Shown: in pieces, positions 22,912 to 29,202 of the stretch
How the letters are laid out: each line of letters opens with the position of its first letter
Numbering within the stretch: position 1 is the first letter of the stretch
Assembly: GCA_002441095.1 (NCBI GenBank)
Contig: DJVG01000031.1
Location: 9,371-39,423 of the forward strand
From: Elusimicrobia bacterium UBA6262
GTDB taxonomy: Bacteria > CAYTYR01 > UBA6262
DNA length: 30,053 nt
Direction: 5' to 3'
Notes under the pieces: model-generated
Told to the model about the DNA's origin: nothing
The model's database searches: none
What the model saw: only the letters and a program-made list of their open reading frames with translations
Program-made: the position numbers and the translations under genes

Positions 22912-23751
22912 TCAGGAGATGCCCTTTTTATATTCCTGCATTTTATCTAATATTTCATACGGGACTTCCATGTTTCCCATCAGTGGTTCATTCTTGTCGA
23001 TCTCACCGTGGCAATCACTGCCGCCGGTGATCAGCAAATTGAATTCACTGGCGTACTGCCGGAACCGGTCGATGTCAGATTTGCTGTGCCGGCTGTGATA
23101 TACTTCAATTCCTTTCAGCCCAAAACTAACGAGTAAAGCAATCATATCGCGGTTGATCTCAGAAAAATAAGGATGCGCTAAAACAGGTATCCCGTCCACA
23201 GCAGTGATCATTTTGATCGCCTGTTCAGGTAAAAGCCTGGCTTTGGGTACATAGGCTGGCTTGTTAAAGCCAATGTAGCGCTGAAAGGCTTCCTGGATAT
23301 TATGAACGTATCCTTCTTCCAGGAGAGCCTGCGCAAAATGCAGGCGACCTATCGCATTATCATTGGTTGTTTCCAGCAGCTTGGTCCCATCCAGGAAAAT
23401 ATTCAGGTCCCGGAGTTTCTCCAGCATCATGACTGCCCGCTCATGTCTTTTTTTCCGGAAAAAACTTAATCTTTCCTGGAAAGAGGTATCCTGATAATCC
23501 AGGTAATATCCCAGGATGTGCAGCTCCAGGTCACTGCGGGTGGGCATTTCTACGCTTAATTCCACGCCGGCTATTACTTCCAGGCCGAATTGCGCTGAAT
23601 GCTCCTGGGCAATAGGGACACCGTCAGTAGTATCGTGGTCAGTTAACGCTATGGCCGCTAACTTTCTTTTAGCGGCATATTCCACTATCTTCTGCGGTGT
23701 AAGAGTGCCGTCGCTGAAAGTGGAATGGACGTGCAAATCTATATATTTCAT
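22912..23751 (-). CDS. PHP-domain phosphoesterase (YciV/TrpH/RNase AM-like)
   Basis: A 279-residue PHP metal-dependent phosphoesterase. Motifs in order: DLHVHSTFSDGT (H7, H9, D14 region), ALTDHDTTDGV (D38-H39-D40), ELHILGY and glutamate in GVELS, VLAHPYF, and the C-terminal GGSDCHG. These supply the histidine/aspartate ligands for a trinuclear metal site. Related YciV/TrpH proteins hydrolyse 3',5'-nucleoside bisphosphates or trim 5' ends of RNA (RNase AM); either activity fits a length near 280. The start codon overlaps the phoH stop codon by one base (TAATG), so it is translationally coupled to it. Confidence 0.87.
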   Translation of the reverse strand: MKYIDLHVHSTFSDGTLTPQKIVEYAAKRKLAAIALTDHDTTDGVPIAQEHSAQFGLEVIAGVELSVEMPTRSDLELHILGYYLDYQDTSFQERLSFFRKKRHERAVMMLEKLRDLNIFLDGTKLLETTNDNAIGRLHFAQALLEEGYVHNIQEAFQRYIGFNKPAYVPKARLLPEQAIKMITAVDGIPVLAHPYFSEINRDMIALLVSFGLKGIEVYHSRHSKSDIDRFRQYASEFNLLITGGSDCHGEIDKNEPLMGNMEVPYEILDKMQEYKKGIS

Positions 23752-25076
23752 TAAAGCAGTTGGGCCGCCAATGCAGCCAGCGGGCTCCTTTCAGTTTTAG
23801 TAAAATTAATATGTCCGTAAATTTCCTGGCCTTTTAGCTTTTCCACAATGTATGTTAAACCATTAGATGAGGCATCCAGGTATGGATTGTCGATCTGGTA
23901 TGGATCACCGGTAAAAACCAGCTTGGTGCCTTGTCCGGCCCGGCTGATGATGGTTTTTACTTCTGACGGGGTCAGGTTTTGTGAATCATCAATGATGATG
24001 AACTGGTTTGGCAGGCTGCGTCCCCGGATATAAGTGAGGGCCTCGATTTCCATTTTCCCGGTTTCGGTGAGATACTGGATCTTTGATTCTGTATCTTCAT
24101 CGGCGCTTTTATCTCCACCCTTTTCCATCAGAAATTCCAGATTATCATAGATAGCGCCCATCCACTGGGTCAGTTTTTCTTCCTTGGTCCCAGGCAGGAA
24201 CCCTATGTCTCGTCCCATGGGCATGATCGGGCGCAGGACAAAAAACCGGCGGTATAATTTTTCTTCAACAGTTTTTTGCAAAGCAGCAGCCAAAGCCAGC
24301 AAAGTCTTGCCGGTGCCGGCTACACCGACCAAGGTTACGAGCTTGATATTATCGTCCATCAGCAGGTCGATGGCAAAACGCTGCTCAGTATTAAGCGGTT
24401 TCAAGTCCCAGATACGGGTATCTTTGCGCAGGGGAACAATTTCTTTGGTAGACTTCAGGTATTTGCCCAGCGCAGACTGGCTTTTTTCATCGCTGGATTT
24501 CAGGATACTGAATTGGTTGGCAAAAAGCTCTTCATCGTTCAACTTAAGTTTTTTATTCTGGTAAAAAGAATCGATCTGTTCACTGCTGAGCGTAATTTCC
24601 TTACAACCGGTATATAATTCATCTATTTTTACTTTGGAGCGCTCATAATCCTCAACTTTTAAGCCGATCGCTTCGGCTTTGATGCGCAGGTTGATGTCTT
24701 TGGAAATAAAATAGACATCCTCTCCTTTGCTTTGCAGGGCCAAAGCAGTCATCAGGATCTGATTGTCATCGTTGTGATTGCGGAATTCGAACGGCAGTTC
24801 AACCTTGGCATCGAGCTCTATTTTCAGGATACCGCCATTATCCAGCTCTATTCCTTCATTCAATTTTCCTTTTTTGCGGAGTTTGTCCAGATAACGGGAA
24901 ACGATACGGGAATTCCGGCCGCGCTCATCATGGAAAGTCTTAAAACGGTCCATTTCTTCGATAACGATCAAAGGCAGCGATATTTTATTATGTCCAAATA
25001 CAGAGAGTGCTTCCGGATCATGGATCAGCACATTGGTGTCTAATACAAATGTCTTAAATGGTTTTGAAAGGATCAT
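23751..25076 (-). CDS. PhoH family ATPase with N-terminal PIN domain (PhoH2 type)
   Basis: A 441-residue protein: N-terminal PIN nuclease domain (about 8-150) with FVLDTNVLIHDPEALSVFG, IEEMDRFK and DDNQILMTAL acidic residues, then a PhoH ATPase domain (about 225-440) with Walker A GVAGTGKTLLALA, Walker B FIIIDDSQNLTP, and VFTGDPYQIDNPYLD. PIN-PhoH proteins couple ATP hydrolysis to RNA unwinding and cleavage and belong to RNA turnover. The length is normal. The ATG is preceded by AGGGGGG. It starts the array phoH-PHP-PilZ-membrane-77aa; the PHP partner would suit RNA or nucleotide turnover. Confidence 0.92.
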   Translation of the reverse strand: MILSKPFKTFVLDTNVLIHDPEALSVFGHNKISLPLIVIEEMDRFKTFHDERGRNSRIVSRYLDKLRKKGKLNEGIELDNGGILKIELDAKVELPFEFRNHNDDNQILMTALALQSKGEDVYFISKDINLRIKAEAIGLKVEDYERSKVKIDELYTGCKEITLSSEQIDSFYQNKKLKLNDEELFANQFSILKSSDEKSQSALGKYLKSTKEIVPLRKDTRIWDLKPLNTEQRFAIDLLMDDNIKLVTLVGVAGTGKTLLALAAALQKTVEEKLYRRFFVLRPIMPMGRDIGFLPGTKEEKLTQWMGAIYDNLEFLMEKGGDKSADEDTESKIQYLTETGKMEIEALTYIRGRSLPNQFIIIDDSQNLTPSEVKTIISRAGQGTKLVFTGDPYQIDNPYLDASSNGLTYIVEKLKGQEIYGHINFTKTERSPLAALAAQLL

Positions 25077-25113
25077 TAACCCCCCTGTAGCTATTTTATT
25101 TATTATTTAGTTG

Positions 25114-25187
25114 GCGAGTTTCGAGTTTCGGGTTGCGAGTGATAATAAAATAATGATTCAAAACTCGTAACTGACAACTCGGAACTT
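25114..25187. repeat. Iterated-word repeat (CGAGTTTCG/GGTTGCGAG words, inverted halves)
   Basis: Left part (25114-25140) repeats GAGTTTCGAGTTTCGGGTTG words; right part (25163-25187) has ACTCGTAACTGACAACTCGG, the inverse complement of the same words, around an AT-rich centre. Same word type also occurs inside the CCA-enzyme gene at 26889-26919. It lies just upstream of phoH. Confidence 0.6.
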
Positions 25188-25196
25188 TTTTTATAT

Positions 25197-25214
25197 AAGC
25201 GGGTGATGGGAATC
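25197..25214 (-). repeat. Detached copy of a tRNA-Gly 3' end (18-bp direct repeat)
   Basis: AAGCGGGTGATGGGAATC here is identical to 25368-25385, which is the acceptor and T-arm 3' strand of the interrupted tRNA-Gly. Direct copies of a tRNA 3' end are typical of attachment sites, but only 153 nt separate the two and no integrase is seen. A TCACCCG stretch at 25244-25250 can pair with the copy's CGGGTGA. Confidence 0.6.
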
Positions 25215-25369
25215 CTCCTCCATCGCGTCGTATTGCACGCCGCTCACCCGTCGCCGGCCAGTCTTCCGCCACTAGAAATCGGCGGACTCCCTGCGGTCGC
25301 GCTGATTGGCAGAGTTTATCCGCCAGTCTTTTAGGCGGAATTCCTTCACCTTATTATAGTTTTATAAAA
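25215..25369. other. Non-coding segment with GC-rich hairpins between the two tRNA-end copies
   Basis: No gene is visible. It holds a hairpin CCGCC-loop-GGCGG at 25267-25284 and a second CCGCC/GGCGG hairpin at 25320-25338, both with the motif CCGCCA on the left and GGCGGA on the right. The second, followed by an AT-rich stretch, could end the tRNA transcript. The two similar hairpins look like REP-type palindromes. Confidence 0.45.
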
Positions 25370-25406
25370 GCGGGTGATGGGAATCGAACCCACGTATGAA
25401 GCTTGG
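25370..25406 (-). pseudogene. 3' half of an interrupted tRNA-Gly
   Basis: On the minus strand: CCAAGC, GCTTC-type stem strand, ATACG, complete T arm GTGGGTTCGATTCCCAT and acceptor strand CACCCGC. The acceptor strand pairs perfectly with GCGGGTG of the 5' half at 25541-25547. Bases 5' of the anticodon loop are replaced by a TGGTGCGGGA repeat. No CCA is encoded (followed by TTTT). Confidence 0.75.
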
Positions 25407-25527
25407 TCCCGCACCAATAAACACATTGTAGTTTGGAGCGAGAGACGGGAATCGAACCCGCATGTCAAGCTTGGGAAGCTTGCATTCTACCATTGAACTA
25501 CTCTCGCCTTACTAATATGGTGCGGGA
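25407..25527. repeat. 121-nt insert flanked by perfect 10-bp inverted repeats
   Basis: TCCCGCACCA (25407-25416) and TGGTGCGGGA (25518-25527) are perfect inverse complements and abut the two tRNA-Gly halves exactly. The insert carries the intact tRNA-Gly(CCC). Read outward from each half, the repeat gives GCGGG...CCCGC-ACCA, resembling a tRNA acceptor end with CCA. Confidence 0.7.
25434..25507 (-). tRNA. tRNA-Gly, anticodon CCC, with encoded CCA
   Basis: A complete cloverleaf on the minus strand: acceptor GCGAGAG/CTCTCGC, D arm GTTCAATGGTAGAAT, anticodon arm CAAGC-TTCCCAA-GCTTG giving anticodon CCC (decodes GGG), T arm GCGGG-TTCGATT-CCCGT, discriminator T and genomically encoded CCA (74 nt). 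It sits inside the interrupted tRNA-Gly and downstream of a long structured leader with its own promoter. Confidence 0.95.
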
Positions 25528-25547
25528 TACCATTGAACTACACCCGC
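25528..25547 (-). pseudogene. 5' half of an interrupted tRNA-Gly
   Basis: Minus strand GCGGGTGTAGTTCAATGGTA is the acceptor 5' strand and D-arm start of a tRNA-Gly. It stops inside the D loop and runs directly into TCCCGCACCA. Joined to the 3' half it makes 57 nt, about 14 short of a full tRNA, lacking the 3' side of the D stem and 5' side of the anticodon arm, so it is probably not functional. Confidence 0.75.
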
Positions 25548-25549
25548 GG

Positions 25550-25782
25550 CGGCGCGAAACCTAAATGCTGCGCCTTTCCGTAGGGGGAACCTCAGGTTCC
25601 CCACTCTCGGCGCTCGTTCGCTTAGCTGGTATGACGTAGCAAAGGTTATTACTCACCTTCGCTGTCACCCCTTCCTAGCTATATCTTGTCAAGGTTCTCC
25701 GACTATAAAGTTAACAGCTCTTGTAATTAAATCGGCCTCACTGTCGCCTTTTCCATGCTATTTTGTTGCTAAGTTTATATTA
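25550..25782 (-). ncRNA. Structured leader or unidentified small RNA upstream of the tRNA-Gly locus
   Basis: No protein frame is convincing across about 230 nt, but a promoter points into it and strong helices are visible: AGCAAAGGT/ACCTTCGCT (25638-25646 with 25655-25663, one G-U pair on the minus-strand RNA) extended by TGAC/GTCA, and GGGGAACC-TCA-GGTTCCCC (25584-25602) enclosed by GCGCC/GGCGC (25570-25574 with 25609-25613). It does not show tmRNA, SRP, RNase P, 6S or T-box signatures that I can recognise. It could be a tRNA-operon leader or an independent RNA. Confidence 0.45.
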
Positions 25783-25788
25783 CGCTAT

Positions 25789-25817
25789 AGTATAAATTAT
25801 TTTTCGTCAGAGGTCAA
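25789..25817 (-). promoter_or_regulatory. Sigma70-type promoter reading into the structured leader and tRNA-Gly
   Basis: TTGACC (25812-25817), 17-nt spacer, TATACT (25789-25794). The promoter overlaps the last codons of the CCA-enzyme gene, so the leader/tRNA transcript would begin near 25782, just after that gene. Confidence 0.7.
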
Positions 25818-27269
25818 CAATTTATTACAGTATTCATACGCCTGCGCTTTTGTAGTTACCAGTTTTTGGGCCTGGGCTTCTTTTAAACTGTTGATCATTT
25901 TTCCGATCAGCGGTCCTTCCGTTATTTTGAACCTGGACATGATCTCGTGGCCGTTAAGCAGGTTCTTTGGCACTATCTGCCTGTGCTGGGTGTAGTACCG
26001 CTTAATGATTGCGCGCACCCGGTTGAGATGCTGCCGCGCATCCACCGGGTAGATGTCCTGCTTTTTTCGGCTGATCACGGTTTCTTCGGTCGTATAGGCA
26101 TCAGCAATAGACAGGACTAGTGTATCCAGCCCTTCTTCTTTCAGATCCCGGAAATAGCGGTATATCGCTTTATCAGAGATCTTTCCCAGCGCGGATAGAT
26201 TTCCCGGCCGCATATGGTTCATGATTATATTTTTTATGGTATGTATTTCCTTATTGGAGAAATGCAACCGGGTCAGTATTTTATCAGCATAGAGCGCGCT
26301 AGCCAGTTCATGGCCGAAGAACCTGCTGCGCTTGCCTTCTTTAGTTTCCGTATCTGGTTTGCCGAAATCATGCAGGAGATAGGCCATTTTCAGGATTACC
26401 CAGCGCGGGACATCCGCAATGACCAGGGTATTCATGTGCTGGTTAATCTTAAGCGCATAACGGGGAATATATTTGTTTATTTTTAGAATAATAGTTTCCA
26501 GGTATTCCATTCCGGAAAGCGTATGCCGCCATACCCCGTCTGAACCATAGAAATTCCTGGCTGCGGTTTTCAATTTTTTAATTTCTGGTATCAGCACCGC
26601 CAATAGCTCATGCTGGTCCATAGCCCTGATATATGCTGTGCTGCCAGGACAAGACAATATCTTGATTAACTCTTCGCGCACCCTTTCCAGCGAAACTTTT
26701 TTAATCAATCTGGCCTGGTGGGAGATCAGGGCCAAAGTATTATTTTCTATTTTAAATCCTAATACCGCTGCCAGGCGAAAAGCCCGCATCATCCGCAGCG
26801 GGTCATCCTTATATATATCTTTTCCCACCATCCGGATTATTTTGTTCTTCAGGTCTTTTTGTCCTCCAAAAGGATCAATTATTGATTTACTCGCAACTTG
26901 CAACCGGGAACTCGCAACTATCTCCAACGCCATCGCATCTATCGTAAAATCCCGCAAGGCCAGGTCAGCTGCGATTGATCCTCCACGCATTTCAGCGAAG
27001 TCATAATCATATATCGTTGGTGGTTCGTCGTTCGTCGTTCGTAGTTTAATAACTACCCTGTAAATCTTATTCTCTTCGTCAAGGACAAAGAAACTGCTGC
27101 CGGTAGATTTAGCGAACTTTTTGGCCAGGGACCGGGCATTTTTGCAGACCAGGTCGATGTCTTTTGTATTCCGCTGCAGCAGGATATCGCGTACTACTCC
27201 GCCGACCAGGTAAGGCTTATGAGGATGTTTTATGTTTTTGAATTTATTCAGGATACCAGCAACAGACAA
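25797..27269 (-). CDS. tRNA CCA-nucleotidyltransferase / poly(A) polymerase family protein with HD domain
   Basis: Class II nucleotidyltransferase that adds CCA (or A) to tRNA 3' ends, or poly(A) tails. The 490-residue protein has LVGGVVRD (21-28), the metal-binding DID (37-39), RRDFTIDAMA-type motif LRDFTIDAMALE, DPLRMMRAFRLAA, and a C-terminal HD domain with LLHDFGKP. The start is TTG at 27269 with AAAGGAG nine bases upstream; the longer frame from 27344 would overlap the ABC gene by 100 nt. It overlaps that gene by 26 nt. Two repeat-like stretches are inserted in frame: RTTNDE (about 77-83) from TTCGTCG words and VASSRLQVASK (about 118-128) from TTGCGAG words. CCA versus A-adding or PAP activity cannot be decided. 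Confidence 0.88.
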   Translation of the reverse strand: MSVAGILNKFKNIKHPHKPYLVGGVVRDILLQRNTKDIDLVCKNARSLAKKFAKSTGSSFFVLDEENKIYRVVIKLRTTNDEPPTIYDYDFAEMRGGSIAADLALRDFTIDAMALEIVASSRLQVASKSIIDPFGGQKDLKNKIIRMVGKDIYKDDPLRMMRAFRLAAVLGFKIENNTLALISHQARLIKKVSLERVREELIKILSCPGSTAYIRAMDQHELLAVLIPEIKKLKTAARNFYGSDGVWRHTLSGMEYLETIILKINKYIPRYALKINQHMNTLVIADVPRWVILKMAYLLHDFGKPDTETKEGKRSRFFGHELASALYADKILTRLHFSNKEIHTIKNIIMNHMRPGNLSALGKISDKAIYRYFRDLKEEGLDTLVLSIADAYTTEETVISRKKQDIYPVDARQHLNRVRAIIKRYYTQHRQIVPKNLLNGHEIMSRFKITEGPLIGKMINSLKEAQAQKLVTTKAQAYEYCNKLLTSDEK

Positions 27270-28203
27270 AATGTTTTTCTCCTTTGGGCTCAAGTATTGG
27301 TTCCATATCCCGGCAGCGGTTTGCAGCTTTAGTGCACCGCGCATAAAAAGCGCATCCCTTGACAGGAGCGGCGGTCTTATCCCCTTCTTTCCCGGCTACT
27401 TTATCATTTTTCTTGGTTTTAATTGAAGGAATGCTCTGCAACAGTATTTTAGTGTAAGGATGATATGGTTTGGCAAATAGTTCATCGCTGTCAGCCAGTT
27501 CCACGATCTTTCCCAGGTACATTACGGCTATCCGGTTGGCGATATGCTTTACTACTCCCAGGTCATGGGAGATAAAAAGATAGCTTAAATCATATTTTTG
27601 CTGGAGGTCCTTGAACAGGTTAATTATTTGCGCCTGGATCGAAATATCCAGCGAAGAAACCGGCTCATCAGCTACGATCAATTTAGGATTCAGGGATAGT
27701 ATCCTGGCCAGGCCGATGCGCTGGCGTTGTCCGCCGCTCAACTGATGCGGATAACCTTTGACTATATCATTGGACAAGCCGACCAGATTAAGCAGTTCCT
27801 CTACTTTAGTATTGATCTCTTTCCGTCGGCACAGGTGATGGATCCTGAGCGGTTCTGTTATTATATCATAGATACTTTGCCGCGGATCCAGGGATGAGAA
27901 CGGGTCCTGGAATATGATCTGCACCTTTTTACGAAAATTATTTAAGCTTTTACCCTTGAAGCCGTAGATGTTTTCTTCTTCAAACAATACTTGCCCTGCA
28001 GTCGGCTTGAGCAAGTTGGCGACCAACCGGCCGCAGGTAGTCTTGCCGCAGCCGGATTCCCCGACCAGTCCCAGGGTTTCTTTAGCCGCGATGGAGAAAT
28101 CGACTCCATCCACAGCCCGGACCATACCGACTGCTTGCTTAAAGACACCTTTTTCCACAGGGTAGTATTTTGATAAGTTTTTAACTTCTAGTAATCCTGG
28201 CAT
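27244..28203 (-). CDS. dppF: Peptide ABC transporter ATPase, DppF/OppF type
   Basis: Second ATPase of a di/oligopeptide importer. The 319-residue protein has Walker A GESGCGKTT (48-56), Q-loop IIFQDPFSSLDP, signature LSGGQRQRIGLARIL, Walker B LIVADEPVSSLD and a C-terminal oligopeptide-transporter domain with cysteines GCAFYARCTKAANRC ... HFVCCWYPE, which in some family members bind an iron-sulfur cluster. Ribosome site AAGGGT. It lies 18 nt after a small membrane protein and is separated from dppD by two genes, an unusual arrangement since dppD and dppF are normally adjacent. Peptide is the default substrate; nickel or sugar-like relatives are possible. Confidence 0.92.
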   Translation of the reverse strand: MPGLLEVKNLSKYYPVEKGVFKQAVGMVRAVDGVDFSIAAKETLGLVGESGCGKTTCGRLVANLLKPTAGQVLFEEENIYGFKGKSLNNFRKKVQIIFQDPFSSLDPRQSIYDIITEPLRIHHLCRRKEINTKVEELLNLVGLSNDIVKGYPHQLSGGQRQRIGLARILSLNPKLIVADEPVSSLDISIQAQIINLFKDLQQKYDLSYLFISHDLGVVKHIANRIAVMYLGKIVELADSDELFAKPYHPYTKILLQSIPSIKTKKNDKVAGKEGDKTAAPVKGCAFYARCTKAANRCRDMEPILEPKGEKHFVCCWYPE

Positions 28204-28221
28204 TGTACCCTTTGTCCCAAG

Positions 28222-28464
28222 TCATGGAATTTCCTTCAGCAAATCGTCATATATCTTCATATACTTATTATAAGCATTGATCGACCACATGATCAGGAAA
28301 TAACTTACGACGATAATAATGATGGTATAAATAGTCTTTCGGTTACGGTTTAGATAAGGATTGAACCAAACCAATGGCAAAGCCAGAGGTCCGACTGATA
28401 ATACTGCGATTATCAGGGTGGATGTTTTCCAGTACCATTTTCTTGCTCCTGTATCTTCATCCAT
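28222..28464 (-). CDS. Small membrane protein inside the peptide-transporter operon
   Basis: An 80-residue protein I do not recognise, with two membrane helices (about 15-35 and 43-61) joined by a short WFNPYLNRNRKT loop and a charged C-terminal helix. The fragment 'WFNP.LN' is seen in several short bacterial membrane proteins. The ATG at 28464 is chosen over one seven codons upstream because AAGGAGATTATA precedes it. Located between the aspartic-protease-like gene and dppF with gaps of 28 and 18 nt, so likely co-transcribed. Confidence 0.7.
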   Translation of the reverse strand: MDEDTGARKWYWKTSTLIIAVLSVGPLALPLVWFNPYLNRNRKTIYTIIIIVVSYFLIMWSINAYNKYMKIYDDLLKEIP

Positions 28465-28492
28465 TATAATCTCCTTCTTCACCACAGTTTTC

Positions 28493-29188
28493 TTACCTGG
28501 CTTTGCCCTTTTCTACCAGCCACAGGGTGCTCTTTTTTAGGCAGAATTGGATATTGAAATAACGGAATATTTCTGACCCAAGTATACCGGTGCAGCCGGT
28601 CAAAGACAAGTTTTTCAGCAAAACATCCGGCAGCATGCCAAAATGGATATCCATGGTTTTTCCCCTGAGCTCAAGCGGGAGATGGTATATTTCCGTGACT
28701 ATAGTGTCGGAGCCAGGATAAAACACCTCCAAAGTCCCGACATTTTTCATGCCGCCCAGTAAACTGGAGTCAAGGTATGATAATTTAGAACCAGTATCCA
28801 GGACCATTTTCACATCCACTCCACCCATCTTAAGGGTGACGATGGGCAGGTTAAAGCCCATATCAACAGGCAGTTCCTGCATGTTCTCCTTGAAATTGAT
28901 AAAGAAATCACTGAAGATGATGGCTTCAATGCTGTGCGAAACGTAAAAAACAAATTTACTTAATATGTCTATGCCGATAATGGCATTAATGTCTGTCTTT
29001 AGGGCGCTGGCGACTTGCTTGATATCTTTGCCCAGCAGTTGCTTTTCCAGGTCATAGTTCTGTCCCAGGATCGAGATATCCGGTGTATCACCGACACTAA
29101 TGGGAACTCCGGTACTGATCAGTATCCTTTTGCCATTCATGATGGCTATGGTATGGCTTTCATTTAAGGCCAGCGAGTGTTTTTCCAT
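28493..29188 (-). CDS. Retropepsin-like aspartyl protease homologue with two lobes
   Basis: A 231-residue protein of the clan AA (retropepsin/aspartyl protease) type. The C-terminal lobe has the catalytic D131-T-G-S (VLDTGSKLSYLD) and the matching hydrophobic-hydrophobic-Gly motif GILGSEIF (201-208). The N-terminal lobe mirrors it: ISTG (24-27) at the DTG place and IIGIDIL (70-76) at the second motif, but the catalytic Asp is Ser. So it resembles a fused dimer with one dead half. No signal peptide is seen, so it should be cytosolic. It sits between dppD and dppF, 14 nt after dppD. Peptide processing after import is an attractive but unproven role; with one Asp it might need to dimerise or may be inactive. 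Confidence 0.82.
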   Translation of the reverse strand: MEKHSLALNESHTIAIMNGKRILISTGVPISVGDTPDISILGQNYDLEKQLLGKDIKQVASALKTDINAIIGIDILSKFVFYVSHSIEAIIFSDFFINFKENMQELPVDMGFNLPIVTLKMGGVDVKMVLDTGSKLSYLDSSLLGGMKNVGTLEVFYPGSDTIVTEIYHLPLELRGKTMDIHFGMLPDVLLKNLSLTGCTGILGSEIFRYFNIQFCLKKSTLWLVEKGKAR

Positions 29189-29202
29189 GGTTACCTTTAT
29201 CT

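Noticed and set aside
23751..25076. VapC-like toxin because of the PIN domain
   Set aside because: The PIN domain is fused to a PhoH ATPase in a full-length PhoH2-type protein and no antitoxin gene is present.
25550..25790. tmRNA, SRP RNA, RNase P RNA, 6S RNA or T-box leader
   Set aside because: None of the conserved cores of these classes could be found by eye on either strand; left as an unidentified structured region.
28493..29188. Retroelement or retrovirus-like protease
   Set aside because: No reverse transcriptase, integrase or terminal repeats; it is embedded in a transporter operon and belongs to cellular clan AA relatives.
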